Below are positions 32,761 through 41,930 of a stretch of DNA of 64,000 nt, one piece after another; positions within the stretch are counted from its first letter, which is position 1; the number at the start of each line of letters is the position of its first letter. The stretch covers positions 620,001 through 684,000 of the forward strand of contig NZ_AP025515.1 in NCBI RefSeq assembly GCF_024347655.1, given 5' to 3'. The notes beneath the pieces are model-generated. The model had not been told where the DNA came from, ran no database searches, and saw only the letters and a list, made by a program, of their open reading frames with translations. This DNA is from Vibrio toranzoniae. GTDB lineage: Bacteria > Pseudomonadota > Gammaproteobacteria > Enterobacterales > Vibrionaceae. The translations under genes were made by a program, and so were the position numbers.

Positions 32761-33345
32761 ATGGCCAAGACCGCGAAGTTCGATAGACAAGACGTAGTAG
32801 ATAAAGCAACAAACCTGTATTGGGAAAAGGGCTTTCACGCGACATCTATGCGCAACCTGCAAGATGTGATTGATATGCGTCCGGGAAGCATCTATGCGAC
32901 ATTTGGCAGTAAAGAAGGACTATTTAAAGAGACATTGGCTCGCTATACCGAACTTGGCATCGTCAATCTGAACCGTTTCCGTAGCGAAACTGATTCTCCT
33001 ATCAAAGCACTCGAAAACTTCGTAAAACGGGCGGTGGTTGAATCAAAACAAAGTTCGCCAAATGGCATGTGTATGTTGGCAAAAACGGTCGCAGAGCTGA
33101 CTGATGAGCACGCAGAGTTGTTAGAAGAAGCAAAGAAATCACTAAAGATCATGGAAGGTGAATTCGCCAACCTGATTGCGGAATCACAAGAGCTGGGTGA
33201 GATCAGCAAAGAGCGCGAACCCGCTCAGCTTGCTCGACATGTTCAAGTTCAGATCGCAGGCCTGCGTACCTACGCGAAAACCTGTGATGACATCGATTTG
33301 CTTAACTCAATGGTTGAAGACGTATTTAAGTATCACCCTTTCTAA
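32761..33345 (+). CDS. TetR/AcrR-family regulator
   Basis: A 194-aa TetR-type repressor. The N-terminal helix-turn-helix has DVVDKATNLYWEKGFHATSMRNLQDVIDMRPGSIYATFGSKEGLFKETL (in part residues 11-60), followed by a helical ligand domain with a C-terminal AQLARHVQVQIAGLRTYAK segment. No adjacent target is obvious, since the next gene is convergent. It may regulate itself through the palindrome at 32704 and distant genes. Effector unknown. Confidence 0.92.
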   Translation: MAKTAKFDRQDVVDKATNLYWEKGFHATSMRNLQDVIDMRPGSIYATFGSKEGLFKETLARYTELGIVNLNRFRSETDSPIKALENFVKRAVVESKQSSPNGMCMLAKTVAELTDEHAELLEEAKKSLKIMEGEFANLIAESQELGEISKEREPAQLARHVQVQIAGLRTYAKTCDDIDLLNSMVEDVFKYHPF

Positions 33346-33371
33346 AAGCTGAGCTTATTTAGAAACCATAC

Positions 33372-33417
33372 AAAAAGACTCCACTGTTAGCTAAACGCTA
33401 AAGCGGAGTCTTTTTAG
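33372..33417. terminator. Terminator between TetR and PTS genes
   Basis: An 11-bp stem AAAAAGACTCC / GGAGTCTTTTT lies between convergent genes, with the stem ends themselves giving A and T runs. Confidence 0.85.
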
Positions 33418-33464
33418 TTTTGATCTAGTTAACTTTATAGATGATTAGCTTTAGTGTTTAAGAG

Positions 33465-35330
33465 TTACACCTTTGTCATGATCAACGCCTGCGCATTAAG
33501 CATTGCCTCTTTGGTGCTGACATCTAACGTTTTCACGTTCGCAAAGCGCTCAACTTCTTTGATTGCGACATCGTGCGCGAAGATCACCAACCTCGCCCTT
33601 TCGATGTCTTTTGGTGTGATGCGATTACCAATCCCGTTAGCACCTTGTGTTTCGACTTTAATCCGAACCCCAAGGTGATGCGCCGCCTTTTCTAAAGACT
33701 TAGCAGCTAGGAAAGTGTGGGCAACCCCTGAAGGACAAGAAGTGATCGCGAGTACATCCGCTTGCCCTTCTTCGGTCACCGAACCACCAGCAAACTGGTT
33801 GGCACTCGCTTCACCTTCAACCACATTCTTTTTCAGCAGTATCACGATCAAAGCCGTGGTGAGCGCCCCCGCGAGTGTGCCAATGATGTAGCCAATCTTG
33901 CCATCAACCACAGGCAGAACAATCCAACCGCCCCATGGTGCATGGTTTACCACATGGAACATAAAGCCGACTACGTTCCCGACAATACCACCAGCTACAA
34001 CTGCAGGTAGAACGCGTGCAGGGTCGGCAGCAGCAAATGGAATCGCACCTTCACTGATGCCGATCATTCCCATGATCCCCGCTGCTTTTCCAGCTTCGCG
34101 TTCATCGCGCTTAAACTTCTTCGGCGATATAAAAGTCGCAAGAGCCATGCCGAGTGGTGGCGTACAAATCGCAATGCCAACGCCACCCATCAACCAAGGC
34201 TGTGTATTCACCTGCGTTTGGGCAAACAGCGTTGCTACTTTATTGATTGGGCCGCCCATATCAAAAGCCGTCATCGCGCCAAGAATACTGCCAAGCACCA
34301 TTTTCCCTGAGCCTGCCATGCCCGTGAGCATTTGGTTCATTTCAAGCATTACTTGGGCTATCGGAGAGCCAATCACCCACATCACCGCACCACAAGTAAC
34401 GAAGGTACCGACGAGTGGATAGATGAAGATAGAACTCAACGAGATCATGCTGTCTGGCAGTTTGATCTTCTTAAGTAGATTCACCACAAAACCCGCAAAG
34501 AAGCCGACCACAATTGCACCGAGAAAACCGGTGTTGTATTGATTCACCGCAACCCAAGAACCAATCATACCGGGCGCTAAACCCGGTTTGTCGGCCATGG
34601 AGTACGCAATGTAACCACCGAGTACCGCAGTAAACAGGGTTAAGCCTGCGATGCCCATCTGCGCGATGTCCGCCAGAACGCCATTCTCTGGCACTGCACC
34701 GTGGCCCGACATCATCACCGACAAAGACAACAGCACACCGCCCGCGACCACGAATGGGATCATGTGCGAAGTGCCATACAACAAGTGTTCTTTAAGGCGA
34801 TTGAGAGATTGTGCCCAAGGGCTGAGCGGCTCGACATACACTTCATGATGGCTAGAAGCATAGCTGTCGAACGAATCTGAATTGGCTTCTAGAAACAGCT
34901 CTTGAGCTTCCTTAACCGACTCGACTGCCTTTAATTTTGTAACAAAGCCATCTTCGATCAATTTGGTCGAGATCTGAGCCAGTACCTCGATATGATGGTC
35001 GTCGTTGTTGTCTGGTGAAGCGAGCATAAAGAACACATCGGAGAGTTCACCGCCATCAGCACCATAATCAATACCCGTTCGACTAATGCCTACCGCCACA
35101 GCAGGTTTAGCAACGGCAGTACTTTTCGTATGTGGAATCGCAATACCATCATCAAAGCCTGTATTACCAATGGCCTCACGCTTCCAGATATCATCAAGGA
35201 ATTCACTTTTATTGGAGAGCTTGCCTGCACGATCGAGTAACTCGACAAGCTCTTCAAATACCGCCTGTTTGGAGTCTGCTTGTAGTTCTAAGCAGATAAT
35301 CTCGGGCTCGATAATGTTAGTGATATCCAT
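33465..35330 (-). CDS. PTS fructose-family EIIA-EIIC-EIIB permease
   Basis: A 621-aa sugar permease with all three PTS domains in the order IIA-IIC-IIB. The EIIA His is H67 in GIAIPHTKS. The membrane IIC part spans about residues 180-500 (FDMGGPINKVATLFAQTQ; GISEGAIPFAAADP). The EIIB Cys is C532 in ITSCPSGVAHT. It imports and phosphorylates a hexose of the fructose/mannose class. Its IIC and IIB regions are very similar to the protein at 41931, pointing to duplication. It is divergent from the EIIB gene at 35655. The sugar cannot be fixed from sequence. Confidence 0.93.
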   Translation of the reverse strand: MDITNIIEPEIICLELQADSKQAVFEELVELLDRAGKLSNKSEFLDDIWKREAIGNTGFDDGIAIPHTKSTAVAKPAVAVGISRTGIDYGADGGELSDVFFMLASPDNNDDHHIEVLAQISTKLIEDGFVTKLKAVESVKEAQELFLEANSDSFDSYASSHHEVYVEPLSPWAQSLNRLKEHLLYGTSHMIPFVVAGGVLLSLSVMMSGHGAVPENGVLADIAQMGIAGLTLFTAVLGGYIAYSMADKPGLAPGMIGSWVAVNQYNTGFLGAIVVGFFAGFVVNLLKKIKLPDSMISLSSIFIYPLVGTFVTCGAVMWVIGSPIAQVMLEMNQMLTGMAGSGKMVLGSILGAMTAFDMGGPINKVATLFAQTQVNTQPWLMGGVGIAICTPPLGMALATFISPKKFKRDEREAGKAAGIMGMIGISEGAIPFAAADPARVLPAVVAGGIVGNVVGFMFHVVNHAPWGGWIVLPVVDGKIGYIIGTLAGALTTALIVILLKKNVVEGEASANQFAGGSVTEEGQADVLAITSCPSGVAHTFLAAKSLEKAAHHLGVRIKVETQGANGIGNRITPKDIERARLVIFAHDVAIKEVERFANVKTLDVSTKEAMLNAQALIMTKV

Positions 35331-35654
35331 ATGCTGCTCTGCCTCGCCTGAATTCAGACTGAAGTAATTAGTGTCTGTTAACCTAGGGATAAGGTTAATA
35401 AGATGAAAAGATTAACGGTGTAAAGGCACTCAATATATAGGACGAAAGGTGCATTAACTGGATTATTGTAACCAAGAACTCAGAGTGTGACTTTCACCTT
35501 GGAATAAAAAACGGCAATCCATAAAATCCACAGAACCCATAAACATATCGCCCCTCCTCTATGCGAGCTTTCCATACTGGATTTCCCACGCAAGATAGCT
35601 TTTGCAAGGTAGCTTATGTAACGTAACAGGGACGAGATTAAGCCGAGAATAATA
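35331..35654. other. Divergent PTS promoter region
   Basis: About 320 bases between two divergent PTS genes. I find no CRP site with the correct 6-base spacer; GTGTGA...TCACC at 35486-35499 has too short a spacer. Confidence 0.4.
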
Positions 35655-35957
35655 ATGAGAATTGTAGCGGTAACTGCGTGCCCTACAGGCATTGCCCACA
35701 CCTATATGGCTGCTGATGCTTTAAATAAAACTGCCCCTAAATTCAACGTTTCAATCAAGGTTGAAACACAAGGCGCTATGGGTATTGAAAACTTACTGAC
35801 TGCACAGGACATTACCCTCGCAGACAAGGTATTGATCGTCTCTGACATAGACATTGAACAGCCAAACCGCTTCGACCCAGCTAAAACCTTATTCATTCCT
35901 ATGGAAGAGGTATTGTTGAGTGTCGATAAAGTCTTTATTAAGCATTGTCGCACCTAG
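35655..35957 (+). CDS. PTS fructose-family EIIB, stand-alone
   Basis: A 100-aa EIIB protein with phospho-acceptor C9 in VTACPTGIAHTYMAADAL and the family pattern IKVETQGAMGIEN. It is a soluble phosphocarrier between an EIIA and an EIIC of the fructose class. It lies 7 bases before the HPr-like/EIIA fusion gene, so the two should be co-translated and may act together. No free EIIC is adjacent on this strand; it probably serves one of the neighbouring permeases or has a regulatory role. Confidence 0.9.
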   Translation: MRIVAVTACPTGIAHTYMAADALNKTAPKFNVSIKVETQGAMGIENLLTAQDITLADKVLIVSDIDIEQPNRFDPAKTLFIPMEEVLLSVDKVFIKHCRT

Positions 35958-35964
35958 ACCTTTC

Positions 35965-36738
35965 ATGAACGAATATCAGATCACCTTCTTCGTTGACGAT
36001 CCTGCCGCGAACTCACACGTCGCGCAGCCACTTAGCCGCTTAGCAAAGAAATTCAAAAGTACCATCCGTATTATCAACATCACTCAAAACCGAACGGCTG
36101 ATCTCTCCAAGTCTGTCGCGATGTTGCAAGTGGGTTTGCTTCGTGGTGATTTGTGTCAGATTACCGCAGTAGGGATTGATGCAGAGCTGGCCTGTTTCGT
36201 TCTTAAAGATGTCATTGCTGAGCACTACGACATGGTTGGTTCGCAAGTGAACCATGAGTTCTCAAACGATTTAATCCAGCGAATGCCGCAGATATGCCCA
36301 CCTTGCGACATCAAGTGGCACCATGCCAAAGCACAAACTCAACTGACCAAGTTTGAATGCCTAAAAGGGCTCGCTCATTTAGTGTATCCAGAAGATCCGG
36401 ATGAACTGATTCTGGCGTTCATTAAACGAGAAGAGCGCTCGTCTACGTGTGTATCCCCAGGTATTGCCTTGCCACATGTGATGTTTGAATCGACTCAAGA
36501 CCTCTCGATTGCGGTCATCGTCAGTGACGACTCAATTGACTGGGCCTCACGCATTGGCGAAGTACATGTTGCCATCGCTTTGGTACTGCCTACCAAACCA
36601 CAGCGAGAACATATTGTGGCGGCCACCAACCTAACCAGAAACCTGCTTCACGATCAGGTCAATGAGCGTTTACAAAAGACTCGAAGCAGTGTCGACCTAC
36701 AAGCCCTGCTCATGTACATATCTTCACGTCTGATTTAA
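35965..36738 (+). CDS. HPr-like domain fused to PTS EIIA
   Basis: A 257-aa protein in two parts. Residues 1-95 look like an HPr fold (SRLAKKFKSTIRIINITQNR, KSVAMLQVGLLRGDLCQITAVGIDAE). At the phospho-His site it has SHVAQP (H18) instead of the HPr pattern HxRP, so the conserved Arg is missing. Residues about 130-250 are a fructose-type EIIA with active His H171 in GIALPHVMFES. A similar gene sits in the V. cholerae PTS cluster I recall as VC1820-VC1827. I chose the ATG at 35965, 7 bases after the EIIB stop; an in-frame earlier start would overlap EIIB. It may be regulatory rather than a transport component. Confidence 0.82.
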   Translation: MNEYQITFFVDDPAANSHVAQPLSRLAKKFKSTIRIINITQNRTADLSKSVAMLQVGLLRGDLCQITAVGIDAELACFVLKDVIAEHYDMVGSQVNHEFSNDLIQRMPQICPPCDIKWHHAKAQTQLTKFECLKGLAHLVYPEDPDELILAFIKREERSSTCVSPGIALPHVMFESTQDLSIAVIVSDDSIDWASRIGEVHVAIALVLPTKPQREHIVAATNLTRNLLHDQVNERLQKTRSSVDLQALLMYISSRLI

Positions 36739-36766
36739 AACGACTCAACTAGAAAATTGAGCTTAC

Positions 36767-37606
36767 CTAAATAGAACCGCGGTATTCGGTTGGGGTTCTT
36801 CCTGTACGGTTTTTAAATACTCGGCAGAAGTAGTTCACATCTTTAAAGCCGCAACGAACCGAGACTTCATTGAGCTTGAAGTTGTATTTCTTAAGCATGA
36901 ACTTGGCGCGATCAACACGAACACGAGTAATGTACTCGGCTAACGTCATATGGCCTTGTTGGCGGAACATTCGCGACAAATGGTTCGATGAAATACTAAA
37001 GCGCGAGGCGATGCTGTCTCGGGTGATATGACGGTGGAAGTTCTCTTGAATGTAGATACAAATACCCTGATACACATCCTGCACTCGGCTGTGAGATTTC
37101 TCGACGGGCGCATCTAGCATGGTTTTACTGTATTGCAGCAGCGCTTGTAGTAGCAGTTCATCCATCGGCTGCTTGTTACTTTCGCGCGCTAACGAGCTGA
37201 GCGCCTCCAAAATGTTATCAATAGCAAAACCAGAGCGAGTCTGAATACTGTGCTTTTGAATGTCGTAAAAGCTCTCCTCGCCTTTGCGCTTACTCACCAA
37301 ACTTAAACCCAGCTGACGACGCCCAAACAACATGCTCAGCACCGAGCAGTCAGTATCCCAATTGGGTTTATTCCAGCAGTTAGGCGGGATAAAAATCGCA
37401 TCCCCTGCTTTGGCGATAACGTTGGTGATCTTGCGGTCATGACTCTCCATTTCATTTATATACTCTCCGTCTAGCACCAGCTCTAAACGTGGAAAGTTCA
37501 CCTGATAACTGCATGCTGAAGGCGTATGAAAATCTCCAGCAAACCAGATGTTGTGAAACGGTTCTCGCTCGTTTAATACCGACGAGATTAGGTCATGAAA
37601 TATCAT
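36767..37606 (-). CDS. AraC-family transcriptional regulator
   Basis: A 279-aa AraC regulator. The N-terminal half is a cupin-like sensor (GEYINEMES, AGDAIFIPPNCWNKPNW). The C-terminal 100 residues hold two helix-turn-helix motifs (RDSIASRFSISSNHLSRMFR and LNEVSVRCGFKDVNYFCRVFKNRTGRTPTEYR). It is divergent from the EIIABC gene at 37985, followed by manA, and convergent with the HPr-like/EIIA gene. Its likely targets are the surrounding mannose/fructose PTS genes. Confidence 0.93.
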   Translation of the reverse strand: MIFHDLISSVLNEREPFHNIWFAGDFHTPSACSYQVNFPRLELVLDGEYINEMESHDRKITNVIAKAGDAIFIPPNCWNKPNWDTDCSVLSMLFGRRQLGLSLVSKRKGEESFYDIQKHSIQTRSGFAIDNILEALSSLARESNKQPMDELLLQALLQYSKTMLDAPVEKSHSRVQDVYQGICIYIQENFHRHITRDSIASRFSISSNHLSRMFRQQGHMTLAEYITRVRVDRAKFMLKKYNFKLNEVSVRCGFKDVNYFCRVFKNRTGRTPTEYRGSI

Positions 37607-37984
37607 TTATTCGAACTCTTATAAGCAGCAATAAGGCTACGGGAATAGATATACTCCTTAGTGAAACATAGCGCTATTGAGCAAAATCACAATTTGAGAT
37701 CTAGGTTACAAAAATCCAGTAGTGGGAATAAATCTCCAGTCACAAATCTGATATCACACATTGTTCCCTCGATAACTCTACACGCCGAACCCATTGCAAA
37801 TAAAAGCCTCAAGCAGACTTAACCTATGTCAATAGAGGCCGAAAAACGCGCCACTAACCGATCAAAATCACACTCCATTTATAACGCAACAATCATCCAG
37901 TAAATGCGTTTTTTCTTCACTACAGAAGGCAAGTAATCAATTTCAGAATACCCCTAACAAAATAAAAAAGAGTAGGGGTTCATT
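37607..37984. promoter_or_regulatory. Divergent araC-type/PTS promoter region with CRP-like site
   Basis: About 380 bases. ATTGA-GCAAAA-TCACA at 37676-37691 matches the CRP form TGTGA-N6-TCACA at 8 of 10 positions, about 70 bp upstream of the AraC-type gene. Other TCACA halves occur nearby without good partners. Catabolite control is expected for a sugar PTS, but the assignment is tentative. Confidence 0.4.
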
Positions 37985-39889
37985 ATGATCACAACATTGA
38001 TCAATCAAGATTTGATTAAGCTTTCGCTTAGCGCCAATTCCAAAGAAGACGTATTTAAAGAGCTGATAGACGTGCTGTACGCACAAGGTCGAATTTCAGA
38101 CAAAGCGCAGTTCCTTGCCGACATTAAGGCTCGAGAAGAACAAGGCAACACAGGGTTTGAAGAAGGCATCGCCCTACCACACGCGAAAAGCAGCGCGGTG
38201 ATCAAACCTGCAGTTGTTATCGGTGTCCACAAAAAAGGGATCGAGTACGGCGCCGATGATGGTCAGCCTTCAAAACTGTTCTTTATGATTGCCTCTCCCG
38301 ATGGCGGCGACAACCACCACATCGAAGTATTGGCAGAGCTTTCTTCAAAATTGATTGAAGAAGGTTTCATCGAAAACTTCATGAATGCCGACTCCGAGCA
38401 AACCGCATTGGAGCTACTGCTTACCAAACCTGAACCTGCTGAGACAGAAACCAATGTTGAGAAGCAAGGTTTCATCATAGGTGTCACAGGTTGCCCCGCT
38501 GGTGTGGCACACACTTATCTGGCAGCAGAAGCGCTAGAGAAAGGCGCTTCTGCACTTGGCTACGATGTTAAGGTCGAAACCAACGGTTCTATTGGTGTTA
38601 AGAACAGCCCGACTCAAGAAGAGATTGAACGCGCAGACGCGATTGTCGTCGCTTGTGACAAGCAGGTCGACATGGCTCGCTTTGCTGGCAAATGCGTTAT
38701 CTGCACCAACGTAAAAGCGCCAATCAAAGACGCGCAAGGCTTGATTAAACAAGCACTCAACGCACCTAGCTACCAAGCAGAGCAAGCTCCAACCAACCAA
38801 TCTGTCGCCGAAAAAGCATCGCAAGCGCGCTCAGATCTTTACCGTTACTTGATGAATGGCGTATCACACATGATCCCATTCGTAGTGACGGGCGGCCTTT
38901 TGATTGCCCTAGCGCTAGCGATTGGCGGTGAGCCAAGTGAATCTGGCATGGCGATTCCTGCTGGCAGCATGTGGAACCAAATTCTAGAAGTCGGTGTGGT
39001 TGCCTTCACATTGATGATCCCAATCTTGGCTGGCTACATTGCTTACGCGATTGCTGACCGCCCTGCCCTAACCCCTGGCCTTATCGGTGGTTGGATTGCT
39101 AACAACGGCTCTTTCTATGGCGCTGACGCGGGTACTGGCTTCATCGGCGCAATCATCGCTGGCCTATTGGTGGGTTACTTCGTTAAATGGATTACGTCGT
39201 TCAACTACCACAAGTTCGTTCAACCGCTTGTGCCTATCATGATCGCTCCGATCACTGGCTCTCTATTCATCGCGGGTTTGTTCATCTTTGTGATTGGCGC
39301 ACCTATCGCAGGGCTAATGGATGCTCTTACTGCGCTGCTAACCAGCATGAGCACAGGCAACGTGGTTCTACTAGGCATCGTACTAGGCGGTATGGCCGGA
39401 TTCGATATGGGCGGCCCGTTCAACAAGGTGGCGTTCCTATTCTCGGTCGGCATGATTGCCAGCGGTCAAACTCAGTTCATGGGTGCAATGGCGTGTGCAA
39501 TCCCTGTCGCTCCACTGGGTATGGCTATCGCAACCAGACTTGGCCGTAAGTTCGACCTGTTCGAATCTTCTGAAATTGAAGCAGGTAAAGCAGCAGGCGC
39601 GATGGGCTTAGTGGGTATCTCTGAAGGTGCAATTCCTTTCGCGGCTCAAGACCCGATGTCAGTTATCCCTGCCAACGTACTGGGTTCAATGACGGCTGCG
39701 GTTATGGCGTTCTCATTTGGTATTACCAACAGCGTTGCTCACGGTGGCCCTGTGGTTGCTCTACTAGGCGCAATGAACTACCCAATGCTGGCACTTCTTT
39801 GCATGGCATCAGGTGCGGGCGTGACTGCGGTTACTTGTATCGCGCTTAAAAATCTACGCAAAGCCAAGCTGACAACAGCAGCGGCTTAA
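37985..39889 (+). CDS. PTS fructose/mannose-family EIIA-EIIB-EIIC permease
   Basis: A 634-aa permease with the order IIA-IIB-IIC. EIIA His is H66 (GIALPHAKS), EIIB Cys is C170 (VTGCPAGVAHTYLAAEALEKG) and the IIC domain runs from about residue 285 (SHMIPFVVTGGLLIALALAIGG). Only 20 bases separate its stop from the longest manA frame, so mannose is a likely substrate: import as mannose-6-phosphate, then isomerisation. From memory this matches V. cholerae VC1826 next to manA. AGGGG upstream supports the start. Confidence 0.92.
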   Translation: MITTLINQDLIKLSLSANSKEDVFKELIDVLYAQGRISDKAQFLADIKAREEQGNTGFEEGIALPHAKSSAVIKPAVVIGVHKKGIEYGADDGQPSKLFFMIASPDGGDNHHIEVLAELSSKLIEEGFIENFMNADSEQTALELLLTKPEPAETETNVEKQGFIIGVTGCPAGVAHTYLAAEALEKGASALGYDVKVETNGSIGVKNSPTQEEIERADAIVVACDKQVDMARFAGKCVICTNVKAPIKDAQGLIKQALNAPSYQAEQAPTNQSVAEKASQARSDLYRYLMNGVSHMIPFVVTGGLLIALALAIGGEPSESGMAIPAGSMWNQILEVGVVAFTLMIPILAGYIAYAIADRPALTPGLIGGWIANNGSFYGADAGTGFIGAIIAGLLVGYFVKWITSFNYHKFVQPLVPIMIAPITGSLFIAGLFIFVIGAPIAGLMDALTALLTSMSTGNVVLLGIVLGGMAGFDMGGPFNKVAFLFSVGMIASGQTQFMGAMACAIPVAPLGMAIATRLGRKFDLFESSEIEAGKAAGAMGLVGISEGAIPFAAQDPMSVIPANVLGSMTAAVMAFSFGITNSVAHGGPVVALLGAMNYPMLALLCMASGAGVTAVTCIALKNLRKAKLTTAAA

Positions 39890-39911
39890 GCCATTTCAAC
39901 TCCAATGGCTT
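39888..39911 (+). other. Intercistronic hairpin between the PTS permease and manA
   Basis: AAGCCATT / AATGGCTT with an 8-base loop begins at the stop codon. It has no T run, so it is more likely an mRNA stabiliser or attenuator than a terminator. Confidence 0.5.
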
Positions 39912-39999
39912 GAGCCCTTCGACCCTACTGCTTTTAGTAGCTAATAGTTTTTTAGGAACGAATAGAGCTCAAGCCATGTTTCCCTTCATGGTGATTTCG

Positions 40000-41217
40000 A
40001 TGTCTGATTTTTCTTTAACGAACGATTCATTCGTACAACGCTTTTTCTACCCTATGACCAACGTGATTCAAAACTACGCATGGGGTAGCCCTTCTTCGTT
40101 CAGCCAACTGTTTGGTATTGATAACCAATCTGGTGAGCCGCAAGCGGAAATCTGGATGGGCGCTCACCCAAATGGTTGCTCAATGGTGAACGACAACGGG
40201 CAGCAGACCACATTAGCGAGCTTGATCTCTAAGAACCTAAACTTGTTTCTAAGCGAAAAAGTCGCAAGTCGTTTTGGTGAACTTCCGTACCTATTTAAAG
40301 TGTTAGCGGCGGAGAAAGCACTCTCTGTTCAAGTTCACCCGAACAAACAACAAGCCGAATCTGGCTATGCTCTAGAAGAGCAGCAAGGCATTCCAATGAC
40401 GGCGGGTAACCGTAACTACAAGGATCCCAACCACAAGCCAGAACTGGTTTATGCCCTAACCGACTACACGGCGATGAACGGTTTTAGGTCAATCAGCGAG
40501 ATCCTTGAACACTTCCATTATCTCGACATTCCTGAGCTGCACTCGATGGTTAACGACCTCGCGGGCGATCAAACACCGAATGGCTTAGCCTGCTTTTTTG
40601 CGAGCCTATTGTCTCTGGAAGGTGAACAAAAAGGAATGGCGCTTACCATGTTGATCATGAAGGCCAAGCTTTCTGATAAACGTGTATTCCAATTGATTTC
40701 AGAGCTTGAAACTCAATACCCAGGTGATGTCGGCTTGTTCGCTCCGCTACTATTGAACGTGATTACCCTAAAGCCGGGGCAAGCCATGTATCTAGACGCT
40801 GAAACACCCCACGCTTATATCAAAGGCACAGGCTTAGAGATCATGGCGAACTCCGATAATGTGCTGCGTGCCGGGTTAACGCCTAAGTACATGGACGTGA
40901 ACGAGCTGGTTTCCTGTACTCGATTCAATGAAAAGCCAGCAGATAGATTACTGCTCAACCCGATTGAGCCAGGTGATGTGATGGAATACGAAATTCCAGT
41001 CGAGGATTTTAAGTTCTCTATCGTGCAAAATTCGCATCAACGCCAAATCACTACAGAAGGCGCAGAAATCCTGTTGCCTCTCGACGAGTCTATGGTGCTC
41101 ACTCATCAATGTGGTGAAACCTGCGTGATAGAGAAAGGCCAGTCAGTGTTTATTCCAGCTTATGCTGAGAGTTACAAACTGGACTGCGTTGGACGCGTAG
41201 CGCGCGCTTACAGCTAG
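40000..41217 (+). CDS. manA: Mannose-6-phosphate isomerase, class I
   Basis: A 405-aa type I phosphomannose isomerase that converts mannose-6-phosphate to fructose-6-phosphate. Zinc and active-site blocks are present: SVQVHPNKQQAESGY, NYKDPNHKPELVYAL, ETPHAYIKGTGLEIMANSDNVLRAGLTPKY. The start is uncertain: the frame is open to 39910. I prefer the ATG at 40000, shortly after GGTGA and before the conserved FYPMTNVIQNYAWGS. It probably forms an operon with the upstream PTS permease and ends at a good terminator. Confidence 0.9.
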   Translation: MSDFSLTNDSFVQRFFYPMTNVIQNYAWGSPSSFSQLFGIDNQSGEPQAEIWMGAHPNGCSMVNDNGQQTTLASLISKNLNLFLSEKVASRFGELPYLFKVLAAEKALSVQVHPNKQQAESGYALEEQQGIPMTAGNRNYKDPNHKPELVYALTDYTAMNGFRSISEILEHFHYLDIPELHSMVNDLAGDQTPNGLACFFASLLSLEGEQKGMALTMLIMKAKLSDKRVFQLISELETQYPGDVGLFAPLLLNVITLKPGQAMYLDAETPHAYIKGTGLEIMANSDNVLRAGLTPKYMDVNELVSCTRFNEKPADRLLLNPIEPGDVMEYEIPVEDFKFSIVQNSHQRQITTEGAEILLPLDESMVLTHQCGETCVIEKGQSVFIPAYAESYKLDCVGRVARAYS

Positions 41218-41246
41218 CTCCATCACCACTAATCACACACTATCTA

Positions 41247-41271
41247 TGCCCTGCTTTTGCGGGGCATTTTT
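41247..41271 (+). terminator. Terminator of manA
   Basis: TGCCCTGC-TTTT-GCGGGGCA forms an 8-bp stem (one T-G pair) followed by TTTTTGTTTTT. Confidence 0.88.
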
Positions 41272-41346
41272 GTTTTTGACGAAGGTTATTAGCGCGTCAA
41301 AAACCTAATCCAAAACGCCATCAAATATGACCAATATCACACCGCA

Positions 41347-41366
41347 TAAATGATGCAAATCACACT
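41347..41366 (+). promoter_or_regulatory. CRP-like site upstream of the EIIA/EIIBC operon
   Basis: AATGA-TGCAAA-TCACA at 41349-41364 matches TGTGA-N6-TCACA at 8 of 10 positions, about 115 bp upstream of the EIIA start. Confidence 0.45.
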
Positions 41367-41476
41367 TAATTTTGCTGGATACAAATGTACAGTGAAGGGC
41401 TTTTATTTGCTATTTCACGAATCGAGTTAATCCATTAATTTTAATTCAAGAACTTCAATAGTGAATGAGTTAATAA

Positions 41477-41917
41477 ATGATCACACAGCTAACTAACGTC
41501 AACTTAATTAATAACAACCTTCAAGCGAATAATAAAAAAGAACTGTTTGAAGAATTGGCAGGCATGTTATTTGAGAACGACCGAATCAGTAATAAAGAAG
41601 CCTTCTTGGAAGACATCGAAATTCGTGAATCTCAAAGCATCACCTCAATGGACGGCATCGCTTACCCACACTCAAAAAGCAAGGCTGTAACTGAGCCAGC
41701 AATCGCTGTCGGAGTTAAGCGTGAAGGCATTGAGTATGGCGACGAAGATGGAATTAACCCAACCGTATTTTTTATGATTGCCTCACCAGATAACGGTGCT
41801 GACCATCATATTTATGTACTACAAGAACTATTTGGAAAATTCAGTGATGAATTTGTCCAAGATATCCATAACGCAAAAGATGAACATCAAATCCTTAATA
41901 TTTTAATTAATTCATAA
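41477..41917 (+). CDS. PTS fructose-family EIIA, stand-alone
   Basis: A 146-aa EIIA protein with active His H65 in GIAYPHSKSKA and the family pattern PTVFFMIASPDNGADHHIYVLQEL. It supplies phosphate to the EIIBC encoded 13 bases downstream. It resembles the EIIA domains at the N-termini of the two larger permeases in this cluster, so this operon looks like a split version of the fused gene at 33465. Confidence 0.93.
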   Translation: MITQLTNVNLINNNLQANNKKELFEELAGMLFENDRISNKEAFLEDIEIRESQSITSMDGIAYPHSKSKAVTEPAIAVGVKREGIEYGDEDGINPTVFFMIASPDNGADHHIYVLQELFGKFSDEFVQDIHNAKDEHQILNILINS

Positions 41918-41930
41918 GGCGTAGACAATT

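Noticed and set aside
35480..35701. 73-codon minus-strand frame between divergent PTS genes
   Set aside because: It runs antisense into the EIIB gene and lacks a start signal; the hydrophobic look comes from AT-rich sequence.
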